From a virus, in IMG/VR virus record IMGVR_UViG_3300042319_001147, positions 1 through 22,408 of that record: DNA of 22,408 nucleotides; one strand, given 5' to 3'. Below, piece after piece: positions 12,736-21,716 of the stretch. The first letter of the stretch is position 1. Each line of letters starts with the position of its first letter. Made by a program: the position numbers and the translations under genes. Under the pieces are notes generated by a model. The model saw nothing but the letters and a program-made list of their open reading frames with translations, did no database searches and was not told where the DNA came from.

Positions 12736-15700
12736 TGAGAACCGAAATCATACTTTTTACAAGACCATCAAACGGTGGTATATCACTCGCTCTACCAGTA
12801 GAAGAGATAGAGGTTGGTTGGTCTCAAAGAGGAGTTGGTGTATCAACGGTTGGTAACCCAAATCAAAACAACTTAGTCTTACCTATAACAAACAGACCAA
12901 GCGGTGAAGGTAGAAAACTTGATCTTTATGAAGATGTTGAGATACCCTTAAACTACTCTATCATTGATGTAAGGGAACCTGATAAAAGAAAAACATCTTG
13001 GAGTAAAACTATAAAGATACCTGGAACAAATAACAATAACAGAATCTTTCAACATATCTATCAAATATCAGGTGATGGTTGGGTGACTATAGGTAACACA
13101 TCTGTATATACAAACTTCAATCCTTCTTTAAGAAGAGAGGTTATTATAAAGTCTGACGGTATACAAGTTATAAAAGGTAACTTACAACTTAAAGGTATAA
13201 GAAGAGACGCTATGGGTAAGATAGAGTATGATATCATTATATCAGGTGATCTTACTTCTTTATTCTTTGATATTGGTGAAGCTAAACTATCTGACTTAGA
13301 TTTTAGTGAGTGGGACCACGACTGGAGTAAGCAAAGTATAGAGCAGAGCTGGGAGGGTATAGTAAAGAAGAGAGGTCAACCATACTCTAATAGTACACTA
13401 TCATCATTAAAAGATATAACAAGAGTTGATGTTCAGAGTGGAACAAAAAGGTGTATAATAACAACTTCTACAACAAATGATTATGCTGTTGGTGAGTTTA
13501 TAAATCTAAACTTTGTTTATTTCTCTGCGCATCTTCTACCATATCTTTCTATGAACGGTACTTGGGTTGTAACTCAGATTATATCATCAACAAAGTTTGT
13601 TGTAAATCATCAGTTTCCTGGTTCATTAAACTCTGTTGGTAACGTGATACCACCAGGTATAGGAGAATGTCAAAGACAATCTATGAAAGGCGAGGGTTAT
13701 GTTTATCCGCTTATATCTTGGGGTGATGAATATGACTTCAACACTTTTGGTGTTTCAAATATGGTACCTTCATATTTTATGAAACAGATATGGGATAAGA
13801 TATTTGAAAAGACAGGTTCTACATATGATTCTGACTTCTTAGATAGTGAGTTTTTCAAAAGACTTATACTTACACAAAAGAAAACAGCTTATGACCTTAC
13901 TACTTCTCAAGTATCTAGAAGACTTATAGATGCTTCATCAAACTGGGCTTACTTAGAACAACCATCAGTTAATATGAACGCTGACTTCTATGTTACTATG
14001 GGTAAGACATCTTCAATAGCTCAAGACCCTTATAAAGTTTCAGGTTCTGCTCCAGGTAGTAGTCCAGTAAGAATAAGATTTGACTTAGAGAACGTTGATG
14101 GTCTACAGACCGCTACATCATCAGGATCCTGGATAAACAACACATGGACGGTATCTGATAGTGGTGAGTATGATATCAATGTTCTTACATCTGTATCATC
14201 TTGGATAGATATTGACGGAGCTGTTGGTGGGTCTTTTAATGGTACATCATCAATAAGCTTTACACCAAAACCAAACGGAACAAATATATTTTCACCTTAT
14301 TATGGAACAGGAGCTGCTTTTCCAAACTCAACAATATTTAATAATGGTGTAGGTCCCAAGTTGACCGTAACTCTTACCTTAAATGTTTTAAGAGCGGGTC
14401 AGGTATCAAAACTATCTGAAACACAAACCATTTTTAATCTTTATACACCTTCAGCGGGTCAGACACTTATAGGTGGTACTAATCCAGGTGGTGTTTTCTC
14501 GGCTAACTGGACTCAAAACTATAAACTAGGATATGGTAGGTTTCAACCACCAGCTTGGGAAAGTAGAACACTGAATCTAAATCACAAGTCTTGCTTCTTA
14601 AAAGCAGGAGACCAAGTATATGTTACAATAAAACAAAATTGTAGCGGTATAAAAGCTTCTGATTCACCATCACATGGTGTGTTCTTTCGTCAACTGACTA
14701 AAGACTTTATGACAAATGATTATGAGTGGGATGAGACGCTATTTAGAGGTAAGTGGTTATTAAAGATACAACCACAAGCTAGAATCTATAACGTACCATC
14801 ACCTAAAGCGAGTGAAGGTTCTGTTATACTAGGAACAGACTTCTTACCTAAAGATATGACTTGTAAAGAGTTTCTTAGGAATATAATAAAGATGTTTAAT
14901 CTTCATATTGAACCAGATAAACAGATAGAGAAAAAGTACTATATTGAACCAAGAGATGATTATTATTATACCGGATCAAACGGAGCTAGTGATTATGTTG
15001 ACTGGACTAAAAAACTTGACCCAAACACGGTTGATATAACACCACTTGGTGAGTTACTATCTAGATACTATACCTTTTCAAATAAAGTAGAGAGTGATTA
15101 TTGGAACAAAAGATTCTTAGATGAGAGAGGTAGAAACTATATGACTTATAAAAAAGAAGTTGTAAATGACTTCTTAAAGAACGAGACAAAGATTGAAACA
15201 ACTTTTGGTTCTACGGTTATGATAAACAATCCAGAAGGTTCTGATGTTGTGATGCCTGCTGTACTTCAGATACAAGATGGTGTTTATAAACCAGCATCAA
15301 ACTCAGCAGGTAGAGTTCTTATGTGGGTCGGTAAAAAACCATACACATCAGGTAGAGGTTCATCAGTTGTAAATCTACACTCATCACCTGATGGTAAGTA
15401 TGGTTGGGAACTTCTCTCATCTGTAGCTGTAACTGGAGCCGCTGGTACTTCATCAAACTATGAGTACTATCCATACGCTGGTACTTGTGATTCACCTGAA
15501 GATCCTTACTATGATATCAACTGGTATAATATAGAGACTGGTGATTTTGTTTACTGGGATTATGCTAGGTTTACAGATAACAATCTTTATAACAAATATT
15601 GGAAAAACTTTATTGATGAGGTAAGTGATCCAGCTTCTATGGTTGTAAAAGCTAGTTTTCACCTGACACCAAAAGATATATACAACTTAGACTTTAGAAA

Positions 15701-16526
15701 GATATATGTTATTGATGGTGTTTACTATAGACTACAAAAGATTATGGATTATAACCCAGTTGTTGAATCAATGACAACGGTTGAGTTATTAAAACTAAAA
15801 GCGCCTACTAAGTTTGTACCTAGGTCTGTTGGTATAGACCAACCATTTGATTATGTTATAGATAACACAAGACCTATACCATATCAACTTCTCAGCGCTG
15901 CTCCTAAGGTCAAGTCTATAAGAGATGGTGAGTATACAAATATTCTACCATCAGGTATGGGTTCCGCTGCTTCTATACAAGTAAAAGGTGCTGGTAACTG
16001 GGTAGGTGATTCTAGGAATATATCTATATCAGGTAACGAGTGTTATGTTGGTGCTGGTTCACAAAACGTGAATATACAATCATCTGGTGTTTTTGTATCA
16101 GGTGGTTTATCAAACATATCTGTTATTGGTACAGATAAGATAGTTATAGCTGAAAGTAACGTGTCTTATATCAATGGTGTAAGATATAAAAATGGTGTAG
16201 CTGTATCAAGAGCTAATGTTATAGACGCTGGTTTATATAGCGGTACCTCATCAGTAAGTGGTGTGTCTTTACAAAGAGGTAGAAACACAACGGTGTCTAT
16301 TGATGTTGTTGACGCTGGTGATGACTTAGTTATTGAGAGAGGTTCTAAAACACATGAGAACGTGATAGAACCTGGATTAAATGCTATACTACCAGATATA
16401 CCTGAACTTGGATTATCAACTTTAACGGTTCCATCACCTAAAACAAACTTATCAGGTGGTTATTCACAAGACACCGGTACTAGTACGATGGCTGAGATTA
16501 TTAGATCAGCTGGTGAGTACCTATAA
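12735..16526 (+). CDS. Large tail-tip/baseplate-like structural protein, 1263 residues
   Basis: The N-terminus contains EDVEIPLNYSIIDVREPDKR and SWSKTIKIPGTNNNNRIFQH (about residues 60-105), which I associate with conserved tail proteins of Bacteroidota phages. The middle is a long beta-rich region. KDMTCKEFLRNIIKMFNLHI (about 710-730) recalls a hub-type segment that precedes a tail-tip domain. From about residue 1070 the sequence becomes repetitive (SRNISISGN, NVNIQSSGVFVSGG, NISVIGTD), with a recurring N-V-I-D/E-A/P-G unit near residues 1160, 1190 and 1207, as in a beta-helix or fibre stalk. It is probably part of the tail tip facing the host. Confidence 0.65.
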   Translation: MRTEIILFTRPSNGGISLALPVEEIEVGWSQRGVGVSTVGNPNQNNLVLPITNRPSGEGRKLDLYEDVEIPLNYSIIDVREPDKRKTSWSKTIKIPGTNNNNRIFQHIYQISGDGWVTIGNTSVYTNFNPSLRREVIIKSDGIQVIKGNLQLKGIRRDAMGKIEYDIIISGDLTSLFFDIGEAKLSDLDFSEWDHDWSKQSIEQSWEGIVKKRGQPYSNSTLSSLKDITRVDVQSGTKRCIITTSTTNDYAVGEFINLNFVYFSAHLLPYLSMNGTWVVTQIISSTKFVVNHQFPGSLNSVGNVIPPGIGECQRQSMKGEGYVYPLISWGDEYDFNTFGVSNMVPSYFMKQIWDKIFEKTGSTYDSDFLDSEFFKRLILTQKKTAYDLTTSQVSRRLIDASSNWAYLEQPSVNMNADFYVTMGKTSSIAQDPYKVSGSAPGSSPVRIRFDLENVDGLQTATSSGSWINNTWTVSDSGEYDINVLTSVSSWIDIDGAVGGSFNGTSSISFTPKPNGTNIFSPYYGTGAAFPNSTIFNNGVGPKLTVTLTLNVLRAGQVSKLSETQTIFNLYTPSAGQTLIGGTNPGGVFSANWTQNYKLGYGRFQPPAWESRTLNLNHKSCFLKAGDQVYVTIKQNCSGIKASDSPSHGVFFRQLTKDFMTNDYEWDETLFRGKWLLKIQPQARIYNVPSPKASEGSVILGTDFLPKDMTCKEFLRNIIKMFNLHIEPDKQIEKKYYIEPRDDYYYTGSNGASDYVDWTKKLDPNTVDITPLGELLSRYYTFSNKVESDYWNKRFLDERGRNYMTYKKEVVNDFLKNETKIETTFGSTVMINNPEGSDVVMPAVLQIQDGVYKPASNSAGRVLMWVGKKPYTSGRGSSVVNLHSSPDGKYGWELLSSVAVTGAAGTSSNYEYYPYAGTCDSPEDPYYDINWYNIETGDFVYWDYARFTDNNLYNKYWKNFIDEVSDPASMVVKASFHLTPKDIYNLDFRKIYVIDGVYYRLQKIMDYNPVVESMTTVELLKLKAPTKFVPRSVGIDQPFDYVIDNTRPIPYQLLSAAPKVKSIRDGEYTNILPSGMGSAASIQVKGAGNWVGDSRNISISGNECYVGAGSQNVNIQSSGVFVSGGLSNISVIGTDKIVIAESNVSYINGVRYKNGVAVSRANVIDAGLYSGTSSVSGVSLQRGRNTTVSIDVVDAGDDLVIERGSKTHENVIEPGLNAILPDIPELGLSTLTVPSPKTNLSGGYSQDTGTSTMAEIIRSAGEYL

Positions 16527-16546
16527 ACATAATAAAATAAAATATA

Positions 16547-16554
16547 CATATAAA
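16547..16554 (+). promoter_or_regulatory. CATATAAA promoter candidate
   Basis: CATATAAA in the 30-bp gap before the fibre gene at 16557, ending 2 bp before its ATG and in the same register as at 9092 and 20593. Confidence 0.4.
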
Positions 16555-16556
16555 AT

Positions 16557-17714
16557 ATGAGTAAGATAGAACAATATTCCAGAGTACTTCACCACAGATC
16601 ATCAGTATCAGGTCAAAACTTTACTATACCTGTATCAAATGACCACACAGATGAGACTTGGTTAGCAACAGACCTTTATATAGGTGAGATAGGTATGAAC
16701 CTAGCAGATGATAGGATGTACTTTAGAAGTAACAATGGTATCATACAACTTGGTACGGTGACTGGTTCATCAACTTCATCAGTTTGGTATCAATCTGGTG
16801 CTGATGTTTTATTATCAACATCAACCGCTGATTCAGTATCACCAAACTCAACATACTACACTGATTTAGGAACAACTATAAACCCTTGGAAAGATTTATA
16901 CTTAGGTAGTGACCCACTTACGGTTACTAGTATATCAGCTGGTAACGGATTACAACTATTTGAAACAAATGGTGCGGTACTCACATCAGGTGCTGATATC
17001 ACATCAGCTGCTCCTATACACATCTATAGTTCAGCAAACCCAGTATCAAAGACAAGACCTCTTTTCTTAAACTCTAGATATTGTACAATATATCCATCAA
17101 CTGGTGTTGTAGTATCATCATCAACTGGTGTTATTGTTGGTACAGGTTCTACCTCTGTCTTTATAGCAGGTTCGGATGTATCAACGGTAGATAATATATC
17201 AAACTCGGTTCACTTAGGATATGGATTCAATAAAACAAACTATAACAATAATGAAGTAGTAGTTGGTAACTTAGCGGTAAGAGGTACAGATGACGATGGG
17301 TCTGGTAACTATGGTAACTCTGATTGGTCTACAAGTCAGTCAAGAATGACAACAACAGATGCTACAACGGTTGATTTAGCTTTTATACCTTGGACTGACC
17401 AAACAAACTTTGGTGAGGTTATACAGGTGAAAGCATTTGTGATTGGAACACACGAGACAATAGCTTCAAGTGTATATACTTGTGAGATATCTGGTTCATA
17501 TTATATAGATGCAACTGGAACAGCTTCACAAGTTTCTGACCCAGTTGTTATAGAGATGAACTCTTTTGACCCAACTTATTCACCGACACCACCACTGATT
17601 GATATGTTTTCTGATAACCTTGGTGTATATGTAAAACTGACAGGCCCCGGCTCTTGTATAGCAAAATGGTTATGTACTTTCTCAAGTCATAGACTAATAA
17701 AAATATACCCATAA
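16557..17714 (+). CDS. Tail fibre/adhesin-like protein, 385 residues
   Basis: Residues about 39-65 (DLYIGEIGMNLADDRMYFRS, NNGIIQLG) match the common phage-fibre segment that anchors repeats to the virion. Ser/Thr/Gly-rich stretches follow (TGVVVSSSTGVIVGTGSTSV). A more compact beta domain begins near residue 235 (VVVGNLAVRGTDDD to the end), with two Cys residues near the C-terminus (GSCIAKWLCTF). It probably forms a trimeric fibre or tail decoration. It lies between the tail-tip gene and the tape measure gene. Enzymatic motifs are not seen. Confidence 0.6.
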   Translation: MSKIEQYSRVLHHRSSVSGQNFTIPVSNDHTDETWLATDLYIGEIGMNLADDRMYFRSNNGIIQLGTVTGSSTSSVWYQSGADVLLSTSTADSVSPNSTYYTDLGTTINPWKDLYLGSDPLTVTSISAGNGLQLFETNGAVLTSGADITSAAPIHIYSSANPVSKTRPLFLNSRYCTIYPSTGVVVSSSTGVIVGTGSTSVFIAGSDVSTVDNISNSVHLGYGFNKTNYNNNEVVVGNLAVRGTDDDGSGNYGNSDWSTSQSRMTTTDATTVDLAFIPWTDQTNFGEVIQVKAFVIGTHETIASSVYTCEISGSYYIDATGTASQVSDPVVIEMNSFDPTYSPTPPLIDMFSDNLGVYVKLTGPGSCIAKWLCTFSSHRLIKIYP

Positions 17715-17717
17715 TAA

Positions 17718-20573
17718 ATGAGTGACTTTTCTATAAACGTAAAGCTCAATGGTATAGATACTGCTGTATCGACTATTGGTGAACTTGAATCAGCGCTTAA
17801 GGCGACAAGAGCAGAATTAAAAGGTGTAGATATTGATAGTGCTGCTTTTGAACAACTATCAGAACAGGCTAGAGTTTTACAAAGAGAGTTTAAGAACTCT
17901 TATAAAGAGGCTACAAACTTTGAACAGAACTTAGGTCAGATAACAGAATCTGTTGGTAGATTAGCTTCTACTATCACATCAGGATTCTCAATCGCTATGT
18001 CAGCTGTGTCCTTATTTGGTGGTGAAACAAAAGAACTTTCAGAAGAACAAGTAAGAGCTCAAGAAGCACTCACACTAGCTCTATCTGCTTCTACTATAGC
18101 TACAAATGCAGCTAGAATATCTGAAGATATAAGGAACGTAGGTCTAGGTATACAATCTGGTTTAGTAAAACTTGTAACACTACTTACAGGTGCTCAAGCG
18201 ACCGCAACCGTTGGTCAAACTACAGCTACAGAAGGCGCTACCGTCGCACAGAGAATATTAAATGCTACCATGGCCGCTAATCCTATCGGTTTAGTTATTG
18301 CTGCTGTCGCTGCTCTTGTTACAGCCTTCATAGCATTTGGTGGTGAGACCGAGAAAGCTACTGGTTATGTAAGAGATTATAATGCTGAGATTGATAGAAC
18401 TACAAAAGCTATTGAAGCGGAACTTGAAAAACAAAAAGAACTAGAAAAGCTTAAAGGTCAAATAGATGAAAGTTCTGCTAAAACAGAATCTGAAAAGCTA
18501 AAGATAAGACTACAAACTCAAAGAAATCTTGATGATTTAGACGCACAGGCTCTAGATAATGAAGAGTCTGGTATAAAAGAAAAGTTAAGTAACTTAGACG
18601 AGTTTAAGAATAGATATAAGTTTACGGTTGATAGTAACATCGACCAAGAGGAGACTGCTGCTCAGCAGTTGGTAGTAAGAAGAAACTTAAACTTTATCAC
18701 AGAATCAGAATATTTTACAAGTCTTTTAGCACTTAGACAGAGATACTTTGTATCAACAAAAGAAGGAGACCAAAAAGAGTTTGATGATAGAAAAAATAAG
18801 ATACTAGACTTACTAGAAGCTCAAAAAAAGGTAGATGCTGAAAGAGAGATACTTGGTGCTAAAAGACCAGCAGAAGAAGATAAGATAAATGCTGAGATAT
18901 TAAAGGCTGATAAAGCAGCGAGTAAATCTAGACTTGATGCCCTGAAGTCCTATAATGAGGATATTAAAAAGCTTGATGATGATAGAGATAGTAGATTGAA
19001 ACAATCAACAAGAAGCTTTGAAGACTTTATAAACGAGAGGATGTCATTGACCTACACATCACTAAATGTTGAAGGTAACGCCTACACGGTTTATAATGAA
19101 GACCTTATAAGAGGTTATGACGAGACCTTACTAAAGCTAGAGTTTTCAAGGCAGAGAGACCAAGAGGATGCTACCGCCGCATTTGAAAAGGAGATTGCTG
19201 AGTTTGAAAAGGCTCAAAAGGCTAAGGTAGACATCAACAACAAAAGAGTGATATCTGATAAGACCATACAAGCCGAAATTGAGAAGAGACAGACAGCCTT
19301 TTATGGTCGTGTTAATAAGGATGAGGGTGAGCTATTTGATAGACAGAACTACTATGCTGAACAAAAGGTTTTGATAGAGGAGGAAAAGGCAGTAAAGATA
19401 GCTCAGATAGATGAGGTGCTAAAAAGAGAGCTAACCTTTGGTGATAATAACCTATCAGATAGTAGAAAGAAAATAGCACTTGACCAGATAAACTTTGAGA
19501 TAGATATATCAAATAGAAAGATAGAGTTGGAAAAATCAGCATCTGTAGAGTTGTTGAGATTAAGACAAGAGCTTCAAGCTAAACAAAGAGCTGCTGAGCT
19601 TGCCGCTATTGAAGAGGAGATAAATATATCTAGAAAGGCGTCACTTGAGGGTGTTCAAGGTAATGAGGATCAAAAGGCTAAACAAAGAAAAGATATAAAT
19701 GATAAGGCTAACCAAGACATATTAAACGCACAAGCTGATTTTAATCTTAAAGAACAAGAAGCTGCTAAAGCGAGTGATGAGGAGATATTCAACTATAGAG
19801 TTCAAAAGCTACAAGAGTTTGTTCAGATATATTCTCAGTTTTCTTCTACTATATCTAGTTTACTATCATCTATATCTGAAAGTCAAAGAATAGATTCTGA
19901 GAACACACTTATGCAGATTAGAGATGATGCTGCTAATCAAACTAATGCTGTAACAACTGAGTATAACAATCAAGTCTTAGCTTTACAAGAGAAGCTAAAG
20001 TCTGGTGAGATAAGTCAAGCACAATATAACACAAATATAGCTAACTTAGATAAGAACTTAGCAGCTCAAACAGCAGCTACTGGTAAAGCACAAAGAGCTA
20101 GAGAACTTGAAGAAAAGAAAAAGGCTTTTGAATCTGATAAGAAGTTGAAAATAGCTCAAGCTATCATGGCTGGTGCTATGGGTGCTTTATCTGCTTTCAC
20201 TGGTGCTATGTCACTCGGATTTCCAGCGGGTCCTATAGTTGGTGGTATCTTAGCTGCTTTAGTTGTAGCTACAACTGCTATACAAGTAGGAACTATAAAG
20301 AAAACAAAGTTTGATGGTGGTGCCCCAGAGGCTGTTACTCCAGTAAGTACAACCGTAGATACATCTGGTACTGATACCTCAGCTACAAATGTAAATCAAG
20401 CATCAGGTGGTGGATTTACTCAGTTTAGTTCAACACTTCTTAATCAAGGTACGGGTAGCTCAACATCACTTGGTACCGCTGGAGGTGGTGGTGGAAGAGT
20501 ATATGTTGTTGAATCTGATATAACAAGTGCTCAAAGAAGAGTTTATGTTGCTGAGTCAAATGCTACAATCTAA
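17718..20573 (+). CDS. Tape measure protein
   Basis: A long, helix-rich protein that sets tail length and is ejected into the host. The N-terminus (NVKLNGIDTAVSTIGELESA, LKATRAELKGVDIDSAAFEQ) is typical of this family. Hydrophobic segments lie at about 82-102, 185-209 (NPIGLVIAAVAALVTAFIAF) and 814-858 (GPIVGGILAALVVATTAIQV). Between them runs a Lys/Glu-rich coiled-coil region (about 225-790). The C-terminus ends RVYVVESDITSAQRR. By the rule of about 0.15 nm per residue, 951 residues suggest a tail near 140 nm, so a long-tailed sipho- or myophage. No peptidase or lysozyme domain is visible. Confidence 0.88.
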   Translation: MSDFSINVKLNGIDTAVSTIGELESALKATRAELKGVDIDSAAFEQLSEQARVLQREFKNSYKEATNFEQNLGQITESVGRLASTITSGFSIAMSAVSLFGGETKELSEEQVRAQEALTLALSASTIATNAARISEDIRNVGLGIQSGLVKLVTLLTGAQATATVGQTTATEGATVAQRILNATMAANPIGLVIAAVAALVTAFIAFGGETEKATGYVRDYNAEIDRTTKAIEAELEKQKELEKLKGQIDESSAKTESEKLKIRLQTQRNLDDLDAQALDNEESGIKEKLSNLDEFKNRYKFTVDSNIDQEETAAQQLVVRRNLNFITESEYFTSLLALRQRYFVSTKEGDQKEFDDRKNKILDLLEAQKKVDAEREILGAKRPAEEDKINAEILKADKAASKSRLDALKSYNEDIKKLDDDRDSRLKQSTRSFEDFINERMSLTYTSLNVEGNAYTVYNEDLIRGYDETLLKLEFSRQRDQEDATAAFEKEIAEFEKAQKAKVDINNKRVISDKTIQAEIEKRQTAFYGRVNKDEGELFDRQNYYAEQKVLIEEEKAVKIAQIDEVLKRELTFGDNNLSDSRKKIALDQINFEIDISNRKIELEKSASVELLRLRQELQAKQRAAELAAIEEEINISRKASLEGVQGNEDQKAKQRKDINDKANQDILNAQADFNLKEQEAAKASDEEIFNYRVQKLQEFVQIYSQFSSTISSLLSSISESQRIDSENTLMQIRDDAANQTNAVTTEYNNQVLALQEKLKSGEISQAQYNTNIANLDKNLAAQTAATGKAQRARELEEKKKAFESDKKLKIAQAIMAGAMGALSAFTGAMSLGFPAGPIVGGILAALVVATTAIQVGTIKKTKFDGGAPEAVTPVSTTVDTSGTDTSATNVNQASGGGFTQFSSTLLNQGTGSSTSLGTAGGGGGRVYVVESDITSAQRRVYVAESNATI

Positions 20574-20592
20574 ACAGATTGAGAAAAATAAA

Positions 20593-20600
20593 CATATAAA
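20593..20600 (+). promoter_or_regulatory. CATATAAA promoter candidate
   Basis: CATATAAA ends 2 bp before the protease ATG. The 32 bases at 20568-20599 match 21641-21672 upstream of the capsid gene at 29 of 32 positions, starting in the last codon of the preceding gene. Confidence 0.45.
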
Positions 20601-20602
20601 GT

Positions 20603-21646
20603 ATGGATAAAAGACTACCTATATACGACATAGTTCTTACAGATGACAACCAAGGCGTTGGATTCATAAGTTTAGTTGACGTACCAGCGATTGGAGTAGA
20701 TTGGATTAAACTAGCAAAAGCTCAGTCATTGAGTTTTAAGGCTAACAAAGATAAACAGATGTTATACGGACCCTTTCTTATACCGAACATGCTTATTTAC
20801 AGATTTGATGAAAAGATTGGTGAGTACTATGTAAGATTTTCTAAAGAACAGATATCTATAATAGCTGAGAAGTTTAATGAAGATTTAAATAGTAAGAACA
20901 TAAACTTTCAACATACAGATGAAAAGGTTGAAGCCTTTGTATCTGAAAACTGGATTATAGAAGGTACAAATGATAAGTCTATGAACTTTGGATTTGAACT
21001 ACCTGAAGGCTCTTGGTTTGGTGCTGTAAAAGTAAAAGATGAAAACTTCTGGATTGATAAAGTAAAGACAAATGAAGTAAAAGGCTTTTCAGTTGAGATA
21101 TTAGCTGACCTTGAACTACAACTAAAAAATAAAGAACAAAAAATGGAAAAACAAATTAAACTAGGAACTGCTATGCTAAAAGATGGTATAACCGTTTATT
21201 GGGATGGTGACTTCGGTATGGGTACTGCTATTTTCATGGATGAAGCACTTACACAACCAGCACCTGATGCTGACCACGTTTTAGAAGATGGAACTATCGT
21301 AACTACTAAAGATGGTGTTGTTACTGAGATAGCTGTATCAGCTATTGAAGAAGACGCTGAAGACTTAGCTGTTGACCCAGCTGCTACTGAATCAAAACCA
21401 ATCTCTATGTCTGAAGTATCAGCTATGATTGACGCTAGATTCTCTGACTTAATGGATGAGATATCTAAGATGAAAGAACTTATTGGTCAAAAAGACAAAC
21501 AAATGACTGAGTATAAAAAAGAGGTTGAAGAGAAGTTCTCAACAACTCCAGCTTTAGGTTCAGTAAAATCTGATAAGAAAGAAGTAAAACTTGATGATAG
21601 ATTTAATAAAGACTATCAAAGGATTATGGACTTTGCTAAAATCTAA
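20603..21646 (+). CDS. XkdF-type prohead protease with C-terminal scaffold region
   Basis: Residues 1-170 fit the XkdF-like phage serine protease (PF14550-like): VDVPAIGVDWIKL (25-37), GPFLIPNMLIYRFDE (56-70), likely catalytic His104 in NFQHTDEK, SENWIIEGTNDKS (114-126) and likely catalytic Ser163 in VKGFSVEI. Residues about 181-347 are acidic then coiled-coil, typical of a scaffold (SEVSAMIDARFSDLMDEISK), and end RFNKDYQRIMDFAKI. The protease would cleave scaffold and capsid protein during head maturation. An internal in-frame ATG at 21143 (Met181), preceded by AAAGAACAAAAA, could give a separate scaffold protein as in lambda C/Nu3. Position before the capsid gene supports the call. Confidence 0.82.
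   Translation: MDKRLPIYDIVLTDDNQGVGFISLVDVPAIGVDWIKLAKAQSLSFKANKDKQMLYGPFLIPNMLIYRFDEKIGEYYVRFSKEQISIIAEKFNEDLNSKNINFQHTDEKVEAFVSENWIIEGTNDKSMNFGFELPEGSWFGAVKVKDENFWIDKVKTNEVKGFSVEILADLELQLKNKEQKMEKQIKLGTAMLKDGITVYWDGDFGMGTAIFMDEALTQPAPDADHVLEDGTIVTTKDGVVTEIAVSAIEEDAEDLAVDPAATESKPISMSEVSAMIDARFSDLMDEISKMKELIGQKDKQMTEYKKEVEEKFSTTPALGSVKSDKKEVKLDDRFNKDYQRIMDFAKI
21143..21646 (+). CDS. Possible nested scaffold protein from internal start
   Basis: In frame with the protease gene, ATG at 21143 follows the A-rich leader AAATAAAGAACAAAAA, much like the leader of the capsid gene (AAAAAAACAAA). The product would be 167 residues (MEKQIKLGTAML to FAKI) covering exactly the acidic and coiled-coil scaffold part and no protease residues. 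Nested scaffold genes within protease genes are well known in lambda-like phages. This is inferred from sequence position only. Confidence 0.35.
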   Translation: MEKQIKLGTAMLKDGITVYWDGDFGMGTAIFMDEALTQPAPDADHVLEDGTIVTTKDGVVTEIAVSAIEEDAEDLAVDPAATESKPISMSEVSAMIDARFSDLMDEISKMKELIGQKDKQMTEYKKEVEEKFSTTPALGSVKSDKKEVKLDDRFNKDYQRIMDFAKI

Positions 21647-21665
21647 ACAGAATCAGTAAAATAAA

Positions 21666-21677
21666 CATATAATATAG
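21666..21677 (+). promoter_or_regulatory. CATATAATATAG promoter candidate for capsid gene
   Basis: Same 12 bases as at 3946-3957 before terS. It is 39 bp upstream of the capsid ATG, leaving a genuine A-rich 5' leader (AAAAAAAATAAAAAAACAAA), as expected for a strongly expressed gene. Confidence 0.5.
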
Positions 21678-21716
21678 AAGGGCTTGAAAAGGTTCTAAAA
21701 AAAATAAAAAAACAAA

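Noticed and set aside
19312-19542. Leftward 76-codon ORF within the tape measure gene
   Set aside because: Antisense to the coiled-coil part of the tape measure; repetitive Leu/Ser/Pro content.
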